A stretch of 64,000 nt of DNA from Chitinophagaceae bacterium (GTDB taxonomy: Bacteria > Bacteroidota > Bacteroidia > Chitinophagales > Chitinophagaceae), in contig JADKKH010000004.1 of NCBI GenBank assembly GCA_016720585.1, positions 1 to 64,000 on the forward strand. The letters run 5' to 3'. Under the pieces are notes generated by a model. The model did no database searches. It saw only the letters and a program-made list of their open reading frames with translations, and was not told the DNA's origin. Made by a program: the position numbers and the translations under genes. Numbering within the stretch: position 1 is the stretch's first letter; each line of letters opens with the position of its first letter. This document shows positions 22,635-31,991 of the stretch, piece by piece.

Positions 22635-23972
22635 ATGTTCAAAAAGATTTTAATTGCCAACCGCGGTGAAATAGCTCTGAGAGTTATTCGTACGGCCCGG
22701 GAAATGGGGATCAAGACCATCGCTGTATATTCCACAGCAGACCGGGACAGCCTGCATGTAAAGTTTGCAGATGAAGCCGTTTGTATCGGTAAGCCACAAA
22801 GTTCTGAATCCTATCTTAATGTGGCACACATTATGGCGGCTGCTGAAATTACCAATGCGGATGCCATTCACCCGGGGTATGGTTTCCTGGCAGAGAATGC
22901 AAAATTTGCACAGATTTGTAATGATCATGGCATAAAGTTTATTGGCCCTACCCCGGATATGATCAATTCGATGGGGGATAAGATCACTGCAAAAGAGACA
23001 ATGATAAAGGCCGGAGTGCCCGTTGTTCCAGGTGGCGAAGGATTACTCCAAAGTGTGGATGAAGCCAAAGGCCTGGCCAGGAATATGGGATATCCTGTTA
23101 TATTAAAAGCAACCGCCGGTGGTGGTGGCAAGGGTATGCGGATCGTTTGGGAAGAAAGCGAGATTGAAAAAGCCTATGACAATGCTAAAGCAGAAGCGGC
23201 AGCATCCTTTAAGAATGACGGTATCTACATGGAAAAATTTGTAGAGGAACCACGCCATATTGAAATCCAGGTTGCCGGCGATCAGTATGGAACTGTTTGT
23301 CATCTGAGTGAAAGAGATTGTTCTATACAACGGAGACACCAGAAACTTGTTGAGGAATCACCGTCGCCTTTTATGACGAATGAACTGCGGTATAAAATGG
23401 GTGAAGCAGCTAAAAAAGCAGCAGCAGCTATAAATTATGAAAGTGTAGGAACCGTAGAGTTCCTGGTGGACAAGAACCGCAATTTCTACTTTATGGAAAT
23501 GAATACGCGGATACAGGTAGAACATTGTGTCACGGAAGAGGTCATCAATTTTGATCTTATTAAAGAACAGATCAAGATCGCGATGGGCGAAAAAATTTCC
23601 GGGGCAGATTATTTTCCGGGAAACCATGCCATCGAGTGCCGGATCAATGCAGAAGATCCCTATAATGATTTTCGTCCTTCACCCGGTCGGATTACATCTC
23701 TCAATCAGCCGGGTGGACATGGGGTACGGGTAGACAGTCATGTGTATGCCGGTTATGTCATCCCGCCGTATTATGATTCGATGATTGCAAAGTTGATCAC
23801 CGTCGCTCAAACAAGGCAGGAAGCAATCCAGACCATGTACAGGGCCTTAAGCGAATATGTCATTGAAGGAGTTAAGACCACCATCCCTTTTCATCTCCAG
23901 CTTATGCAGGATGAACGTTTCCGCAGCGGGGATTTCAATACTAAATTTTTGGATGGGTTCACCTTAAAATAA
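22635..23972 (+). CDS. accC: Acetyl-CoA carboxylase biotin carboxylase subunit
   Basis: AccC uses ATP and bicarbonate to carboxylate biotin on BCCP. The 445-aa protein has the three usual parts. The N-terminal Rossmann domain has 'KKILIANRGEIALRVIRT' and 'IHPGYGFLAEN'. The ATP-grasp domain has 'ATAGGGGKGMRIV', 'HIEIQVAGDQYGTVCHLSER', 'RRHQKLVEESPSP' and 'FMEMNTRIQVEHCVTE', which includes the metal glutamates and the catalytic E/R. The C-terminal domain contains 'AIECRINAEDP'. All active-site residues look intact. It probably belonged to an accBC operon now split by 518 bp. Confidence 0.97.
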   Translation: MFKKILIANRGEIALRVIRTAREMGIKTIAVYSTADRDSLHVKFADEAVCIGKPQSSESYLNVAHIMAAAEITNADAIHPGYGFLAENAKFAQICNDHGIKFIGPTPDMINSMGDKITAKETMIKAGVPVVPGGEGLLQSVDEAKGLARNMGYPVILKATAGGGGKGMRIVWEESEIEKAYDNAKAEAAASFKNDGIYMEKFVEEPRHIEIQVAGDQYGTVCHLSERDCSIQRRHQKLVEESPSPFMTNELRYKMGEAAKKAAAAINYESVGTVEFLVDKNRNFYFMEMNTRIQVEHCVTEEVINFDLIKEQIKIAMGEKISGADYFPGNHAIECRINAEDPYNDFRPSPGRITSLNQPGGHGVRVDSHVYAGYVIPPYYDSMIAKLITVAQTRQEAIQTMYRALSEYVIEGVKTTIPFHLQLMQDERFRSGDFNTKFLDGFTLK

Positions 23973-24045
23973 AATGTAGTTGCCCTGAAATTTTCGATCA
24001 TTTTGAAATAAGTATCATTCATCTTTCAGATTCAAAACTATAAAG

Positions 24046-24079
24046 AAAAAAAAGCTGACAGGAAATAAAACCTGTCAGC
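24046..24079 (-). terminator. Rho-independent terminator of glnN
   Basis: The perfect 9-bp stem gctgacagg/cctgtcagc (24054-24062 with 24071-24079) is followed on the minus strand by T8 (24053-24046). It serves the convergent glnN gene. Confidence 0.9.
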
Positions 24080-24108
24080 CGGAGTAAAATTAAAAACGGG
24101 CATTCTCT

Positions 24109-26298
24109 TTATCTCAGGAAAAGCATCTCCCGGTATTTGGGTAAATACCATTCACGGTCATCCACCAGTAATTCAAGTTTGTCTGCATTGTAACGTATCT
24201 CATCAAAGAATACATCTTTCACCTGGCTCTGATAGGCGATGGCTTTGGTTCGTGTATTATCCATGCTGTTGCAGACCTTTCTTGCCTGGATCATCTTTTC
24301 TACCAGGTCACTGGTTTTGTTGATATGTTCAGATATTTTTTCAAGTATCTGTTTCTGGTTGCTGTAAGCTGCCTCTTTCAACCCGGCCTCTTTCAATCCA
24401 CGGATATTATTGGCCAGTAAATTCTGGTACCGGATAGCAGCCGGTAAAACATGGCTGGTTGCTAATTCACCCATAATGCGGCTTTCGATCTGAACTTTCT
24501 TAATATATTTCTCCAGTTCAATTTCATGTCTTGCTTCCAGTTCACTATGGGAGTATATATTATTTCTTTCAAATAAGTGCCGGGCTTTATCCGTAACCAT
24601 AGCATCGAGTGCGAGCGGTGTGGTTTTTACATTCGGTAATCCCCTTTTTTCCGCTTCCTTGGCCCAGGATTCGCTATAGCCATCGCCTTCAAACAATATT
24701 TTTTCGCTGGACACAATATATTGGCGAATGACATGCATGATGGCAATCTCTTTCTTTTCGCCTTTTTCTATTAATGCATCCACCTCTTTTTTAAATTGCT
24801 TTAATGTATCCGCCATGATGGTGTTCAGCACCGTCATGGGGTTGGCACAGTTGGCAGAAGAACCAACGGCACGGAATTCAAATTTATTACCAGTGAAAGC
24901 AAAGGGGGAGGTACGGTTCCGGTCGGTGTTGTCCATCAGCAATTCCGGAATGCTTTTGTGAATATCAATCTTCAGCAGACTTTCGTCAGTCTCATCCATT
25001 TTATCCGATACCCGTTCCTTTACATCCTGCAGGACTTTAAAAAGATACTGTCCGATGAATACAGAAATGATGGCAGGGGGTGCTTCATTGGCACCGAGCC
25101 GGTGATCGTTTGGTGCAGAAGCGATGGAAGCCCTTAATATATCCGCATAATCATGAACCGCCTTGATGGTATTTACAAAAAAAGTAAGAAACATCAGGTT
25201 GGTCTTGGGTGTTTTTCCGGGTGCCAGGAGATTCACACCGGTATCCGTTGCCATACTCCAGTTATTATGCTTGCCACTTCCGTTAATTCCGGCAAAAGGT
25301 TTTTCATGCAGTAATACACGCAAATTGTGACGACGGGCTACCCGTTCCATGACATCCATCAGCAGCGAATTATGATCAACGGCTACACTGACTTCTTCAA
25401 AAATCGGAGCACATTCATACTGGGCCGGGGCCACTTCATTATGACGGGTGCGGAGCGGGATACCTAATTTGTAGGATTCGGTTTCGAAATCCCTCATATA
25501 GGCATACACTCTTTCCGGAATAGAACCGAAATAATGATCCTCCAGCTGCTGATTTTTTGCAGACGAATGTCCATAAACGGTTCTCCCGGTCATTACCAGG
25601 TCCGGTCGTGCATTAAATAAGGCTTCATCCATTACAAAATATTCCTGCTCCCATCCCAATGTGGCCGTTACCTTATTTATGTTTTTATCAAAATAATTGC
25701 AAACGTCCACAGCCGCTTTATTTAATGATTCCAGGGCTTTTAGCAATGGAGCTTTATAGTCGAGTGATTCGCCCGTGTATGAAACAAAGATGGTAGGGAT
25801 ACATAAAGTTTTTCCGTTACCGATCTCCATGATAAAAGCCGGGGAAGAAGGATCCCAGGCAGTATAACCCCGGGCTTCAAAAGTTGCTCTAAGGCCACCG
25901 CTGGGAAAAGAAGATGCATCAGGTTCCTGTTGTATCAACGCGTCACCTTCAAATTGTTCAATCGGCGTGCCGTCACCTTTCAACGTGAAAAATGAATCAT
26001 GCTTTTCTGCCGTTGTGCCTGTCAGTGGCTGAAACCAGTGCGTAAAATGTGTAACGCCTTTACTTTCCGCCCAGGCGCGGATGCCATTTGCGATCTGGTT
26101 AGCCATGGACCTGTCAATTTTCTGGCTGGCCTTGGTGGATGATTGCAGACTTTTATAAGCTTCATCACTTAAAAATTCACGGGCAGTTTTCAGGGTAAAT
26201 ACATTACTTCCGAAAATACCGGTGATTTTGGATGGATGTTCTGCTTTCTCTTCGGGTTTAAAGGAAAGATTTTGAATGGCATTGAAGCGTAGGGACAT
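24109..26298 (-). CDS. glnN: Glutamine synthetase type III
   Basis: GSIII makes glutamine from glutamate, ammonia and ATP. The 729-aa length and the N-terminal part 'GIFGSNVFTLKTAREFLS' are those of the GSIII class of Bacteroidota and cyanobacteria, not the 470-aa GlnA. Catalytic-domain landmarks are 'WFQPLTGTTAEKHDSF', 'LGWEQEYFVMDE', 'ARRHNLRVLLHEKPFAGING', 'SGKHNNWSM' and 'NRTSPFAFTGNKFEFRAVGS'. The start at 26298 removes eight upstream residues ('MLCKKINQ'). The 165-bp A/T-rich gap upstream should hold its promoter; no amt or glnB gene is adjacent. Confidence 0.96.
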   Translation of the reverse strand: MSLRFNAIQNLSFKPEEKAEHPSKITGIFGSNVFTLKTAREFLSDEAYKSLQSSTKASQKIDRSMANQIANGIRAWAESKGVTHFTHWFQPLTGTTAEKHDSFFTLKGDGTPIEQFEGDALIQQEPDASSFPSGGLRATFEARGYTAWDPSSPAFIMEIGNGKTLCIPTIFVSYTGESLDYKAPLLKALESLNKAAVDVCNYFDKNINKVTATLGWEQEYFVMDEALFNARPDLVMTGRTVYGHSSAKNQQLEDHYFGSIPERVYAYMRDFETESYKLGIPLRTRHNEVAPAQYECAPIFEEVSVAVDHNSLLMDVMERVARRHNLRVLLHEKPFAGINGSGKHNNWSMATDTGVNLLAPGKTPKTNLMFLTFFVNTIKAVHDYADILRASIASAPNDHRLGANEAPPAIISVFIGQYLFKVLQDVKERVSDKMDETDESLLKIDIHKSIPELLMDNTDRNRTSPFAFTGNKFEFRAVGSSANCANPMTVLNTIMADTLKQFKKEVDALIEKGEKKEIAIMHVIRQYIVSSEKILFEGDGYSESWAKEAEKRGLPNVKTTPLALDAMVTDKARHLFERNNIYSHSELEARHEIELEKYIKKVQIESRIMGELATSHVLPAAIRYQNLLANNIRGLKEAGLKEAAYSNQKQILEKISEHINKTSDLVEKMIQARKVCNSMDNTRTKAIAYQSQVKDVFFDEIRYNADKLELLVDDREWYLPKYREMLFLR

Positions 26299-26463
26299 CT
26301 GGTTTATTTTTTTGCAAAGCAAATCCTTTAATATAAATAAACCAATTAATTTTTTATAATAAATCTATATTTCGATGTTTTTGTGGAGAAAAAGTGAAAA
26401 ATTTACATAATAAATAATCTCTGGTGTATATTTTGGTAGCAAAATATTATATTAAAAATATTT

Positions 26464-27729
26464 TTAATGTTTCGAAAAAAACTTCCCTAACCGACTCCAA
26501 TCTATTTGCGCAACCATGGGAATTACCAAAAAGGGCATAATAATACTCCGGTAACGGACTATAGCTCCAAGATTATTGACACTGAATCCTATTGCCAGCA
26601 GGACGGATAGGGAGAAAAAAATACAGAAAAACATCAGGTTTCTTGAATGCTGGCCATTCTTCCGGAAAAAAATGAACAGAACAAACAGCAGCAACAAACT
26701 ATTAATTTCAATAGCAGCGGCCAGTGAAAGAATATGCTTAACATCACTTGGATAGGGTCTGATAGCAGATAAATTGATCGCCTGGGGCGTATTTATTAAA
26801 AAACTGGCAGCAGTAGGTTCAAGTTCTTTTATAGGGATATTGGAATTACCACCTTTCAACCGGATAAATTCCTGTTGCTTATTCACAACGGCCCTTGGAA
26901 AATCCAGATGAGGGTTGATTAATCTGAGGTTAAAAAACAAAAGACCAAAAAGCAGGTATAAAGTACCAAACGTGGCTAAGCCATATTTGGGCCAGCGGTT
27001 TGCCAGTAACCAGGCTATGATAGCTGGAATGATAATGATGATCAAAAAATTTCTGAGGCTTATGAGTAATAAAAAGCCAATAATCAGGCTGAGTATTCTT
27101 TTAAAACCCCATCTTTTTTCTTTGAGCCCGAAATAAATACAATAGACAATAAGACCTATACCGGTGAAAATAAGTCCTTCTTTATGTATACCGCTTGTCC
27201 AGTATAAAAAAGAAGGGACCAGGAAAGTGGCGAGCAAAACAGTCATTTTTTTTCCGGGAAATACATCGGTCATAACCCGGTATATGGCCATGGCGCCAAA
27301 AATCGTAACGAAGGAATATAAAATTACATTGACATAATAATGTCCGAAACTAAAAATATTAAAAACGGAAAGTACTTTTATTAAGAAATTCCCTTTCAGG
27401 TCGTTCCAGTAAGAATCGTTGCTTTCAAAGAATTTAGAAACCCCGCTTTCGTAGGGATTATTAAACAGGTTCGTGAAATATTCATGCGGGTTGTTGAACA
27501 ACAAATGATATTCCTGGATACTGCTGTTATGAAATCCCCAGGTATCCTGCATTTGTGCCAGCCCGCCATAATAAAGACCGATCCAGCCATAAAATATCCC
27601 CGCCATAATTTTGAGTAAAAGAATAATAATAAGTTGGGGCTTACTTAAACCGGAACTGGTAAAAAATTTCACTTTGGTTACCAGCCAGGCAAATAATACG
27701 AGATAGATAACAAAAAGCAGGTATTCCAA
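26464..27729 (-). CDS. Polytopic membrane protein of unknown function
   Basis: A 421-aa integral membrane protein with about nine or ten hydrophobic helices. An extracytoplasmic loop at about residues 58-120 is rich in N, F and Y ('LLFNNPHEYFTNLFNNPYE'). A second polar segment at about 275-330 ('NKQQEFIRLKGGNSNIPIK') precedes the last helices. The pattern of helices with 'WTSGIHKEGLIFTGIGLIVY' resembles lipid-linked glycosyltransferases or O-antigen polymerases. I see no decisive catalytic motif, so no function is assigned. It is divergent from purL. Confidence 0.75.
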   Translation of the reverse strand: MEYLLFVIYLVLFAWLVTKVKFFTSSGLSKPQLIIILLLKIMAGIFYGWIGLYYGGLAQMQDTWGFHNSSIQEYHLLFNNPHEYFTNLFNNPYESGVSKFFESNDSYWNDLKGNFLIKVLSVFNIFSFGHYYVNVILYSFVTIFGAMAIYRVMTDVFPGKKMTVLLATFLVPSFLYWTSGIHKEGLIFTGIGLIVYCIYFGLKEKRWGFKRILSLIIGFLLLISLRNFLIIIIIPAIIAWLLANRWPKYGLATFGTLYLLFGLLFFNLRLINPHLDFPRAVVNKQQEFIRLKGGNSNIPIKELEPTAASFLINTPQAINLSAIRPYPSDVKHILSLAAAIEINSLLLLFVLFIFFRKNGQHSRNLMFFCIFFSLSVLLAIGFSVNNLGAIVRYRSIIMPFLVIPMVAQIDWSRLGKFFSKH

Positions 27730-27822
27730 AAGGCAAAGGTTTTATCCCGCAAAATAACCATTATTGCCGTGATTGTCAGCACAAAGTTGACAAGTTCTGT
27801 TCTGTCTCAACACTACAACCTG

Positions 27823-27830
27823 TAAATTTG
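27823..27830 (+). promoter_or_regulatory. -7 box for purL
   Basis: TAAATTTG fits TAnnTTTG and lies 18 bp before the purL ATG, so the transcript leader would be very short. The -33 position has only a weak TTCTG. Confidence 0.5.
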
Positions 27831-27848
27831 CGGCACAAAGTTTCTCCC

Positions 27849-30083
27849 ATGGATGTATCAGTAAAAACAGCACAACAACTGAGGTTGACAGAAGAAGAAT
27901 TCGAATTGATCAAGACCAAACTTGGAAGGACACCCAATTTTAATGAGCTCTGTGCCTTCTCTGGTATGTGGAGTGAACACTGCAGCTATAAAAATTCTAT
28001 TAAATGGTTGAAAACATTACCCCGGGAAGGAGGAAGAATGCTGGTAAAGGCAGGAGAAGAGAATGCCGGCCTGATGGATATTGGTGATGATCTGGGTGTG
28101 GTGTTTAAAATTGAATCACATAATCACCCGTCTGCAATCGAGCCGTTCCAGGGTGCAGCAACAGGCGTAGGTGGCATACACCGGGATATTTTTACCATGG
28201 GAGCAAGACCGATTGCTGCTCTCAATTCACTCCGCTTTGGAAATTTAGAAGAAGACAAAACGCAGCATCTGTTATCCGGTGTGGTGCATGGTATCGGTCA
28301 CTATGGTAATTGTTTTGGTGTGCCTACCGTGGGTGGTGAAATTTATTTTGACAAATCGTATCATACCAATCCATTGGTAAATGCCATGAGTGTCGGGATC
28401 GTTAAAGCCGGCGAAACTGTTTCGGCAACCGCTTTGGGAGAAGGTAACCCGGTCATGTTTGTAGGCAGTGCCACCGGTAAAGATGGCATTGGAGGCGCCT
28501 CATTTGCATCAGCCGATATCACTTCAGAAAGTACACAGGAATTACCGGCCGTGCAGGTGGGTGATCCATTTCAGGAAAAGAAATTACTGGAAGCCTGTCT
28601 CGAGGTAATACAAACCGGCGCGGTAGTAGGTATGCAGGATATGGGCGCAGCGGGGATTATTTGTTCTACGGCGGAGATGAGTGCCAAAGGCGAAGTGGGT
28701 ATGCGGATTGACCTGGATAAAGTGCCCGCACGGCAAAGTCATATGAAGACCTGGGAGCTCCTGTTAAGTGAAAGCCAGGAAAGAATGTTACTCGTTGCAA
28801 CCAAAGGAAGAGAAGAAGAAGTGATAAAAGTTTTTTCCAAATGGGATTTGCCCTGCTCTGTCATTGGTGAAGTAACCCGCGATGGCATATTGAATTTTTA
28901 CATGAACGGAGAGCTGGAAGCATCGTTACCTGCACATGAATTAGTATTGGGTGGCGGGGCCCCTCAATATGACAGGGCCTATACCGAACCCCGGTATTTT
29001 GCTGAGATAAATAAATTTAATTCCGATTCAGTAATTGTTCCCGAAGATTTAAAAGAGGTTGCTGTGCAACTGATCCAACTGCCTTCCATTGCATCTAAAA
29101 AATGGATATACGAACAGTATGATAGTATGGTGGGAACCAATAATACTTCTACCAACGCACCAACCGATGCTCCGCTGGTATTGGTAAAAGGAACCACTAA
29201 AGCTTTAGCCGTTACTACGGATTGTAACAGTCATTATGTTTTTGCAGATCCGTATAAAGGAACCATGATCGCTGTAAGTGAAGCAGCCCGGAATATTGTA
29301 TGCAGCGGCGGAATGCCCCTCGGGGTTACCAACTGTCTGAACTTTGGCAACCCGTATGATCCGGAAGTATATTACCAGTTTGTACAGGCCATAAAAGGAA
29401 TGGGAGAAGCCTGCCGTAAATTTGAAACTCCGGTTACCGGTGGTAATGTGAGTTTCTATAATCAAAACCCGGATGGACCGGTGTATCCCACACCCACGAT
29501 CGGTATGGTTGGTTTGCTGGAAGATATAGACAAGAAAATGACCCTTGACTTTAAAGCAGCAGGTGATATTATCCTGCTAATTGGTTCATCAAATAATGAT
29601 ATAAATTCTTCACAATATCTTAATAAGATTTGCGGCATTGAATTTTCCCCCGCCCCGTATTTTGAATTGGAAGAAGAGTATGCACTTCAGCAAAAGATTG
29701 CGGAGTTAATTTCCGGTGGCCTGGTTGAATCGGCACATGATGTAAGTGAAGGCGGTTTGTTTGTGACTTTACTGGAGTCTGGGTTTCATCGCAATCTCGG
29801 ATTTGATGTAGTGGCTGCAGATTATAATATCCGGAAAGATGCACAATGGTTTGGCGAAAAACAAAGCCGGGTAGTGGTGTCTGTAAAAGCAGAAAAATTA
29901 AATCAACTGAAAAAAAAGTTGGGGGATCATCCTTTTGAAGAACTGGGCGTCGTCACGGATGGTTCGGTGGAAGTAGATGGAATGGAATGGGGTGATATTG
30001 GATGGTGGAAAGAGAAATATGAAACTGCCATAGAAAATTATTTATTAAAAGAAGAAGCCGGTTCGGCACTTGGCCCCCTCTAA
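27849..30083 (+). CDS. purL: Phosphoribosylformylglycinamidine synthase, PurL subunit
   Basis: PurL converts FGAR to FGAM using ATP and ammonia in purine synthesis. The 744-aa small form needs PurQ (glutaminase) and PurS, neither of which is in the window. Start ATG 27849 gives 'MDVSVKTAQQLRLTEEEF'. Signatures in order are 'FSGMWSEHCSYKNS', 'KIESHNHPSAIEPFQGAATG', 'GVPTVGGEIYFD', 'GSATGKDGIGGASFAS', 'VGMQDMGAAGIICSTAEM', 'LNFGNPYDPEVYYQF', 'PVTGGNVSFYNQ' and 'ESAHDVSEGGLFVTLLESG'. Both PurM-like halves are complete. It is divergent from the membrane protein gene. Confidence 0.97.
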   Translation: MDVSVKTAQQLRLTEEEFELIKTKLGRTPNFNELCAFSGMWSEHCSYKNSIKWLKTLPREGGRMLVKAGEENAGLMDIGDDLGVVFKIESHNHPSAIEPFQGAATGVGGIHRDIFTMGARPIAALNSLRFGNLEEDKTQHLLSGVVHGIGHYGNCFGVPTVGGEIYFDKSYHTNPLVNAMSVGIVKAGETVSATALGEGNPVMFVGSATGKDGIGGASFASADITSESTQELPAVQVGDPFQEKKLLEACLEVIQTGAVVGMQDMGAAGIICSTAEMSAKGEVGMRIDLDKVPARQSHMKTWELLLSESQERMLLVATKGREEEVIKVFSKWDLPCSVIGEVTRDGILNFYMNGELEASLPAHELVLGGGAPQYDRAYTEPRYFAEINKFNSDSVIVPEDLKEVAVQLIQLPSIASKKWIYEQYDSMVGTNNTSTNAPTDAPLVLVKGTTKALAVTTDCNSHYVFADPYKGTMIAVSEAARNIVCSGGMPLGVTNCLNFGNPYDPEVYYQFVQAIKGMGEACRKFETPVTGGNVSFYNQNPDGPVYPTPTIGMVGLLEDIDKKMTLDFKAAGDIILLIGSSNNDINSSQYLNKICGIEFSPAPYFELEEEYALQQKIAELISGGLVESAHDVSEGGLFVTLLESGFHRNLGFDVVAADYNIRKDAQWFGEKQSRVVVSVKAEKLNQLKKKLGDHPFEELGVVTDGSVEVDGMEWGDIGWWKEKYETAIENYLLKEEAGSALGPL

Positions 30084-30089
30084 ATCTCT

Positions 30090-30103
30090 CCGCCAATTGG
30101 CGG
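30090..30103. repeat. 14-bp palindrome after purL
   Basis: ccgccaattggcgg is a perfect palindrome just downstream of the purL stop. It resembles the other GC-rich palindromes at gene ends in this window. It is not followed by a T-run. Confidence 0.5.
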
Positions 30104-30166
30104 AAGACTTGCCAATACACAGACCCTTGCTTAACTGATATTCTTTTTAATATTTGCTAATTAAAA

Positions 30167-31174
30167 ATGAAAAAAGAGAAAACAATACTACTTACCGGTG
30201 CGGCCGGTTTTATCGGGAGTTACCTGCTGGGCTATCTAAATAAAAAGGGGTTTACAAATATTATTATTGCAGATGATTTCAGCGAAGAAGATAAGTGGTT
30301 CAATTTCGATTCCAAAAAATTTGTGGCAAAAGTAGAGCGGGAAGAATTATTTTCCTGGCTGTCACAAACCAACCGGGCTGTTGATTTTGTTTTTCATCTT
30401 GGTGCCCGTACAGATACGGCTGAATTTGATTACGCCGTTCATGAAAGATTGAACCTGGAGTATTCAAAAAAAATCTGGAATTATTGCACGGATAAAAGTA
30501 TCCCACTGGTGTATGCATCATCGGCAGCAACCTATGGGGGAGGAGAGTTTGGCTATAAAGATGACCATGAGATCGTTGAAAAATTACAGCCCTTAAATCC
30601 TTATGGGGTTTCAAAAAATGAATTTGATAAATGGGCCCTTCATCAGGCTCACGACTCACGACTCACGACTCAAGACTCTATTCCTCCCTATTGGGCGGGA
30701 TTAAAATTCTTCAATGTGTATGGCCCCAATGAATACCACAAAGGCCGGATGGCCAGTGTGATATTTCATGCTTTTAATCAGGTTAAGGCAACCGGGAAAG
30801 TAAAACTGTTTAAATCCCATAAACCGGAATTTAAAGACGGACAACAACTCCGCGACTTCATTTACGTGGAAGATGTGGCCGCAGTTTGCTTTTGGCTGAT
30901 GGAAAATCAGGTCCCATCGGGATTGTATAATCTGGGCACCGGTACAGCCCGGACATTTGAAGACCTGGTAAAAGCCACTTTTTCCGGAATGGGGAGATCT
31001 CCTGTTATTGAATATATCGACATGCCGGAAGATATCCGCGATAAATATCAGTACTTCACTGAAGCGGATATGTCCAAGCTGCAAAATGCCGGTTATAAAG
31101 AAAGTTTTTATTCGCTGGAAGACGGCATAGCCGATTATGTGAAAAATTATTTGTTGAAGAAAGCATATTATTGA
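30167..31174 (+). CDS. hldD: ADP-L-glycero-D-manno-heptose 6-epimerase
   Basis: HldD epimerises ADP-D,D-heptose to the L,D form for the LPS inner core. The 335-aa short-chain dehydrogenase has the NADP loop 'LLTGAAGFIGSYLLGYLN', 'VFHLGARTDTAEFDY', 'YASSAATYGGGEFGY', the catalytic tyrosine-lysine in 'NPYGVSKNEFDKWAL', 'KFFNVYGPNEYHKGRMAS' and 'LRDFIYVEDVAAVCFWLM'. Residues about 161-171 ('AHDSRLTTQDS') are encoded by GAGTCNN repeat DNA. They fall in the surface loop between the Y-K helix and the 'FFNVYGPNE' strand, which is short in homologs. The frame stays open. Whether the enzyme works is unknown. Confidence 0.94.
   Translation: MKKEKTILLTGAAGFIGSYLLGYLNKKGFTNIIIADDFSEEDKWFNFDSKKFVAKVEREELFSWLSQTNRAVDFVFHLGARTDTAEFDYAVHERLNLEYSKKIWNYCTDKSIPLVYASSAATYGGGEFGYKDDHEIVEKLQPLNPYGVSKNEFDKWALHQAHDSRLTTQDSIPPYWAGLKFFNVYGPNEYHKGRMASVIFHAFNQVKATGKVKLFKSHKPEFKDGQQLRDFIYVEDVAAVCFWLMENQVPSGLYNLGTGTARTFEDLVKATFSGMGRSPVIEYIDMPEDIRDKYQYFTEADMSKLQNAGYKESFYSLEDGIADYVKNYLLKKAYY
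30644..30678. repeat. GAGTCNN heptamers inside hldD
   Basis: Four in-phase units, acgactc three times then aagactc (30651-30678), with a decayed unit before them (30644-30650), lie in frame within hldD. On the minus strand they read gagtctt, gagtcgt, gagtcgt, gagtcgt, the same repeat as the intergenic arrays at 3141 and 36381. Confidence 0.92.
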
Positions 31175-31194
31175 GATCCTTAAACGGCTCAATC

Positions 31195-31225
31195 AAAAAA
31201 GGAGCAGCTTTCGCTACTCCCTTTT
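31195..31225. terminator. Bidirectional terminator between hldD and the fasciclin gene
   Basis: The arms ggagcagc (31201-31208) and gctactcc (31213-31220), with one mismatch and a tetraloop tttc, have A-run and T-run flanks. It lies between convergent genes. Confidence 0.7.
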
Positions 31226-31255
31226 ACGGAAATATTCCACACCATTAATGAAACA

Positions 31256-31816
31256 TTATTTCTTTGGCATCAATACCGCATCAATCACATGAATCACACC
31301 ATTGCTTGTTGTAAGATCAGCAGCGGTAACATTAGCGCCGTTGATCATTACTTTGCCATCTTTAATAGATACAATCAAATCACCGCCCTGGAGGGTTTTA
31401 ACAACCTGGCCATCTTTTAAGTCAGCAGCTTTTACTGAACCCGCCACTACATGGTAAGTTAGAATGTTTGTGAGGTCGGCTTTCTTTTCAGGCTTCAATA
31501 AACCTTCTACAGTGCCAGCAGGTAATGCGCTGAATGCCGCATTCGTAGGTGCAAATACAGTAAACGGACCAGCGCCTTTCAACGTTTCTACCAGGCCAGC
31601 AGCTTGTACTGCAGCAACCAGTGTTGTATGATCTGCAGAAGCAGCAGCCACATCAACAATGTCTTTAGGAGCATCCATCTTTGGTGCTGGGGTCTCTTCT
31701 GTAACAACTGCGGTGGTATCTGCTGCTGTTTTCTTTTCGCCTCCGGAATTGCAGGCAACCAATGTGGCGGATGTAATTAGAACTGCAGCGAGCAGTTTGA
31801 AAAAATTCTTGTTCAT
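31256..31816 (-). CDS. Fasciclin-domain lipoprotein
   Basis: A 186-aa lipoprotein: signal peptide, then lipobox L-V-A-C with acylated Cys22. A linker rich in K, T, A and P to about residue 50 leads to one FAS1 domain. Landmarks are 'DHTTLVAAVQAAGLVETLKG', 'PFTVFAPTNAAFSALPAGT', 'LTYHVVAGSVKAADLKDGQ' and 'SNGVIHVIDAVLMPK' at the end. FAS1 proteins mediate surface adhesion; the ligand is unknown. Divergent from proC, with 175 bp between. Confidence 0.93.
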   Translation of the reverse strand: MNKNFFKLLAAVLITSATLVACNSGGEKKTAADTTAVVTEETPAPKMDAPKDIVDVAAASADHTTLVAAVQAAGLVETLKGAGPFTVFAPTNAAFSALPAGTVEGLLKPEKKADLTNILTYHVVAGSVKAADLKDGQVVKTLQGGDLIVSIKDGKVMINGANVTAADLTTSNGVIHVIDAVLMPKK

Positions 31817-31991
31817 AAAATTTATTTTTTTTGATTTAGTTTAATAAGTAACCGGTACGGATTGAAATTGTTTTGTGAATCCCGAAAATATTTTATTTAT
31901 CGGTTACTGTTCAACGTTGTATGTTGTTCGTCCAGGTATTCTTAAACAAACAGGTAACCGGCTCCATACTTATCTTTACACAAAAGATACT

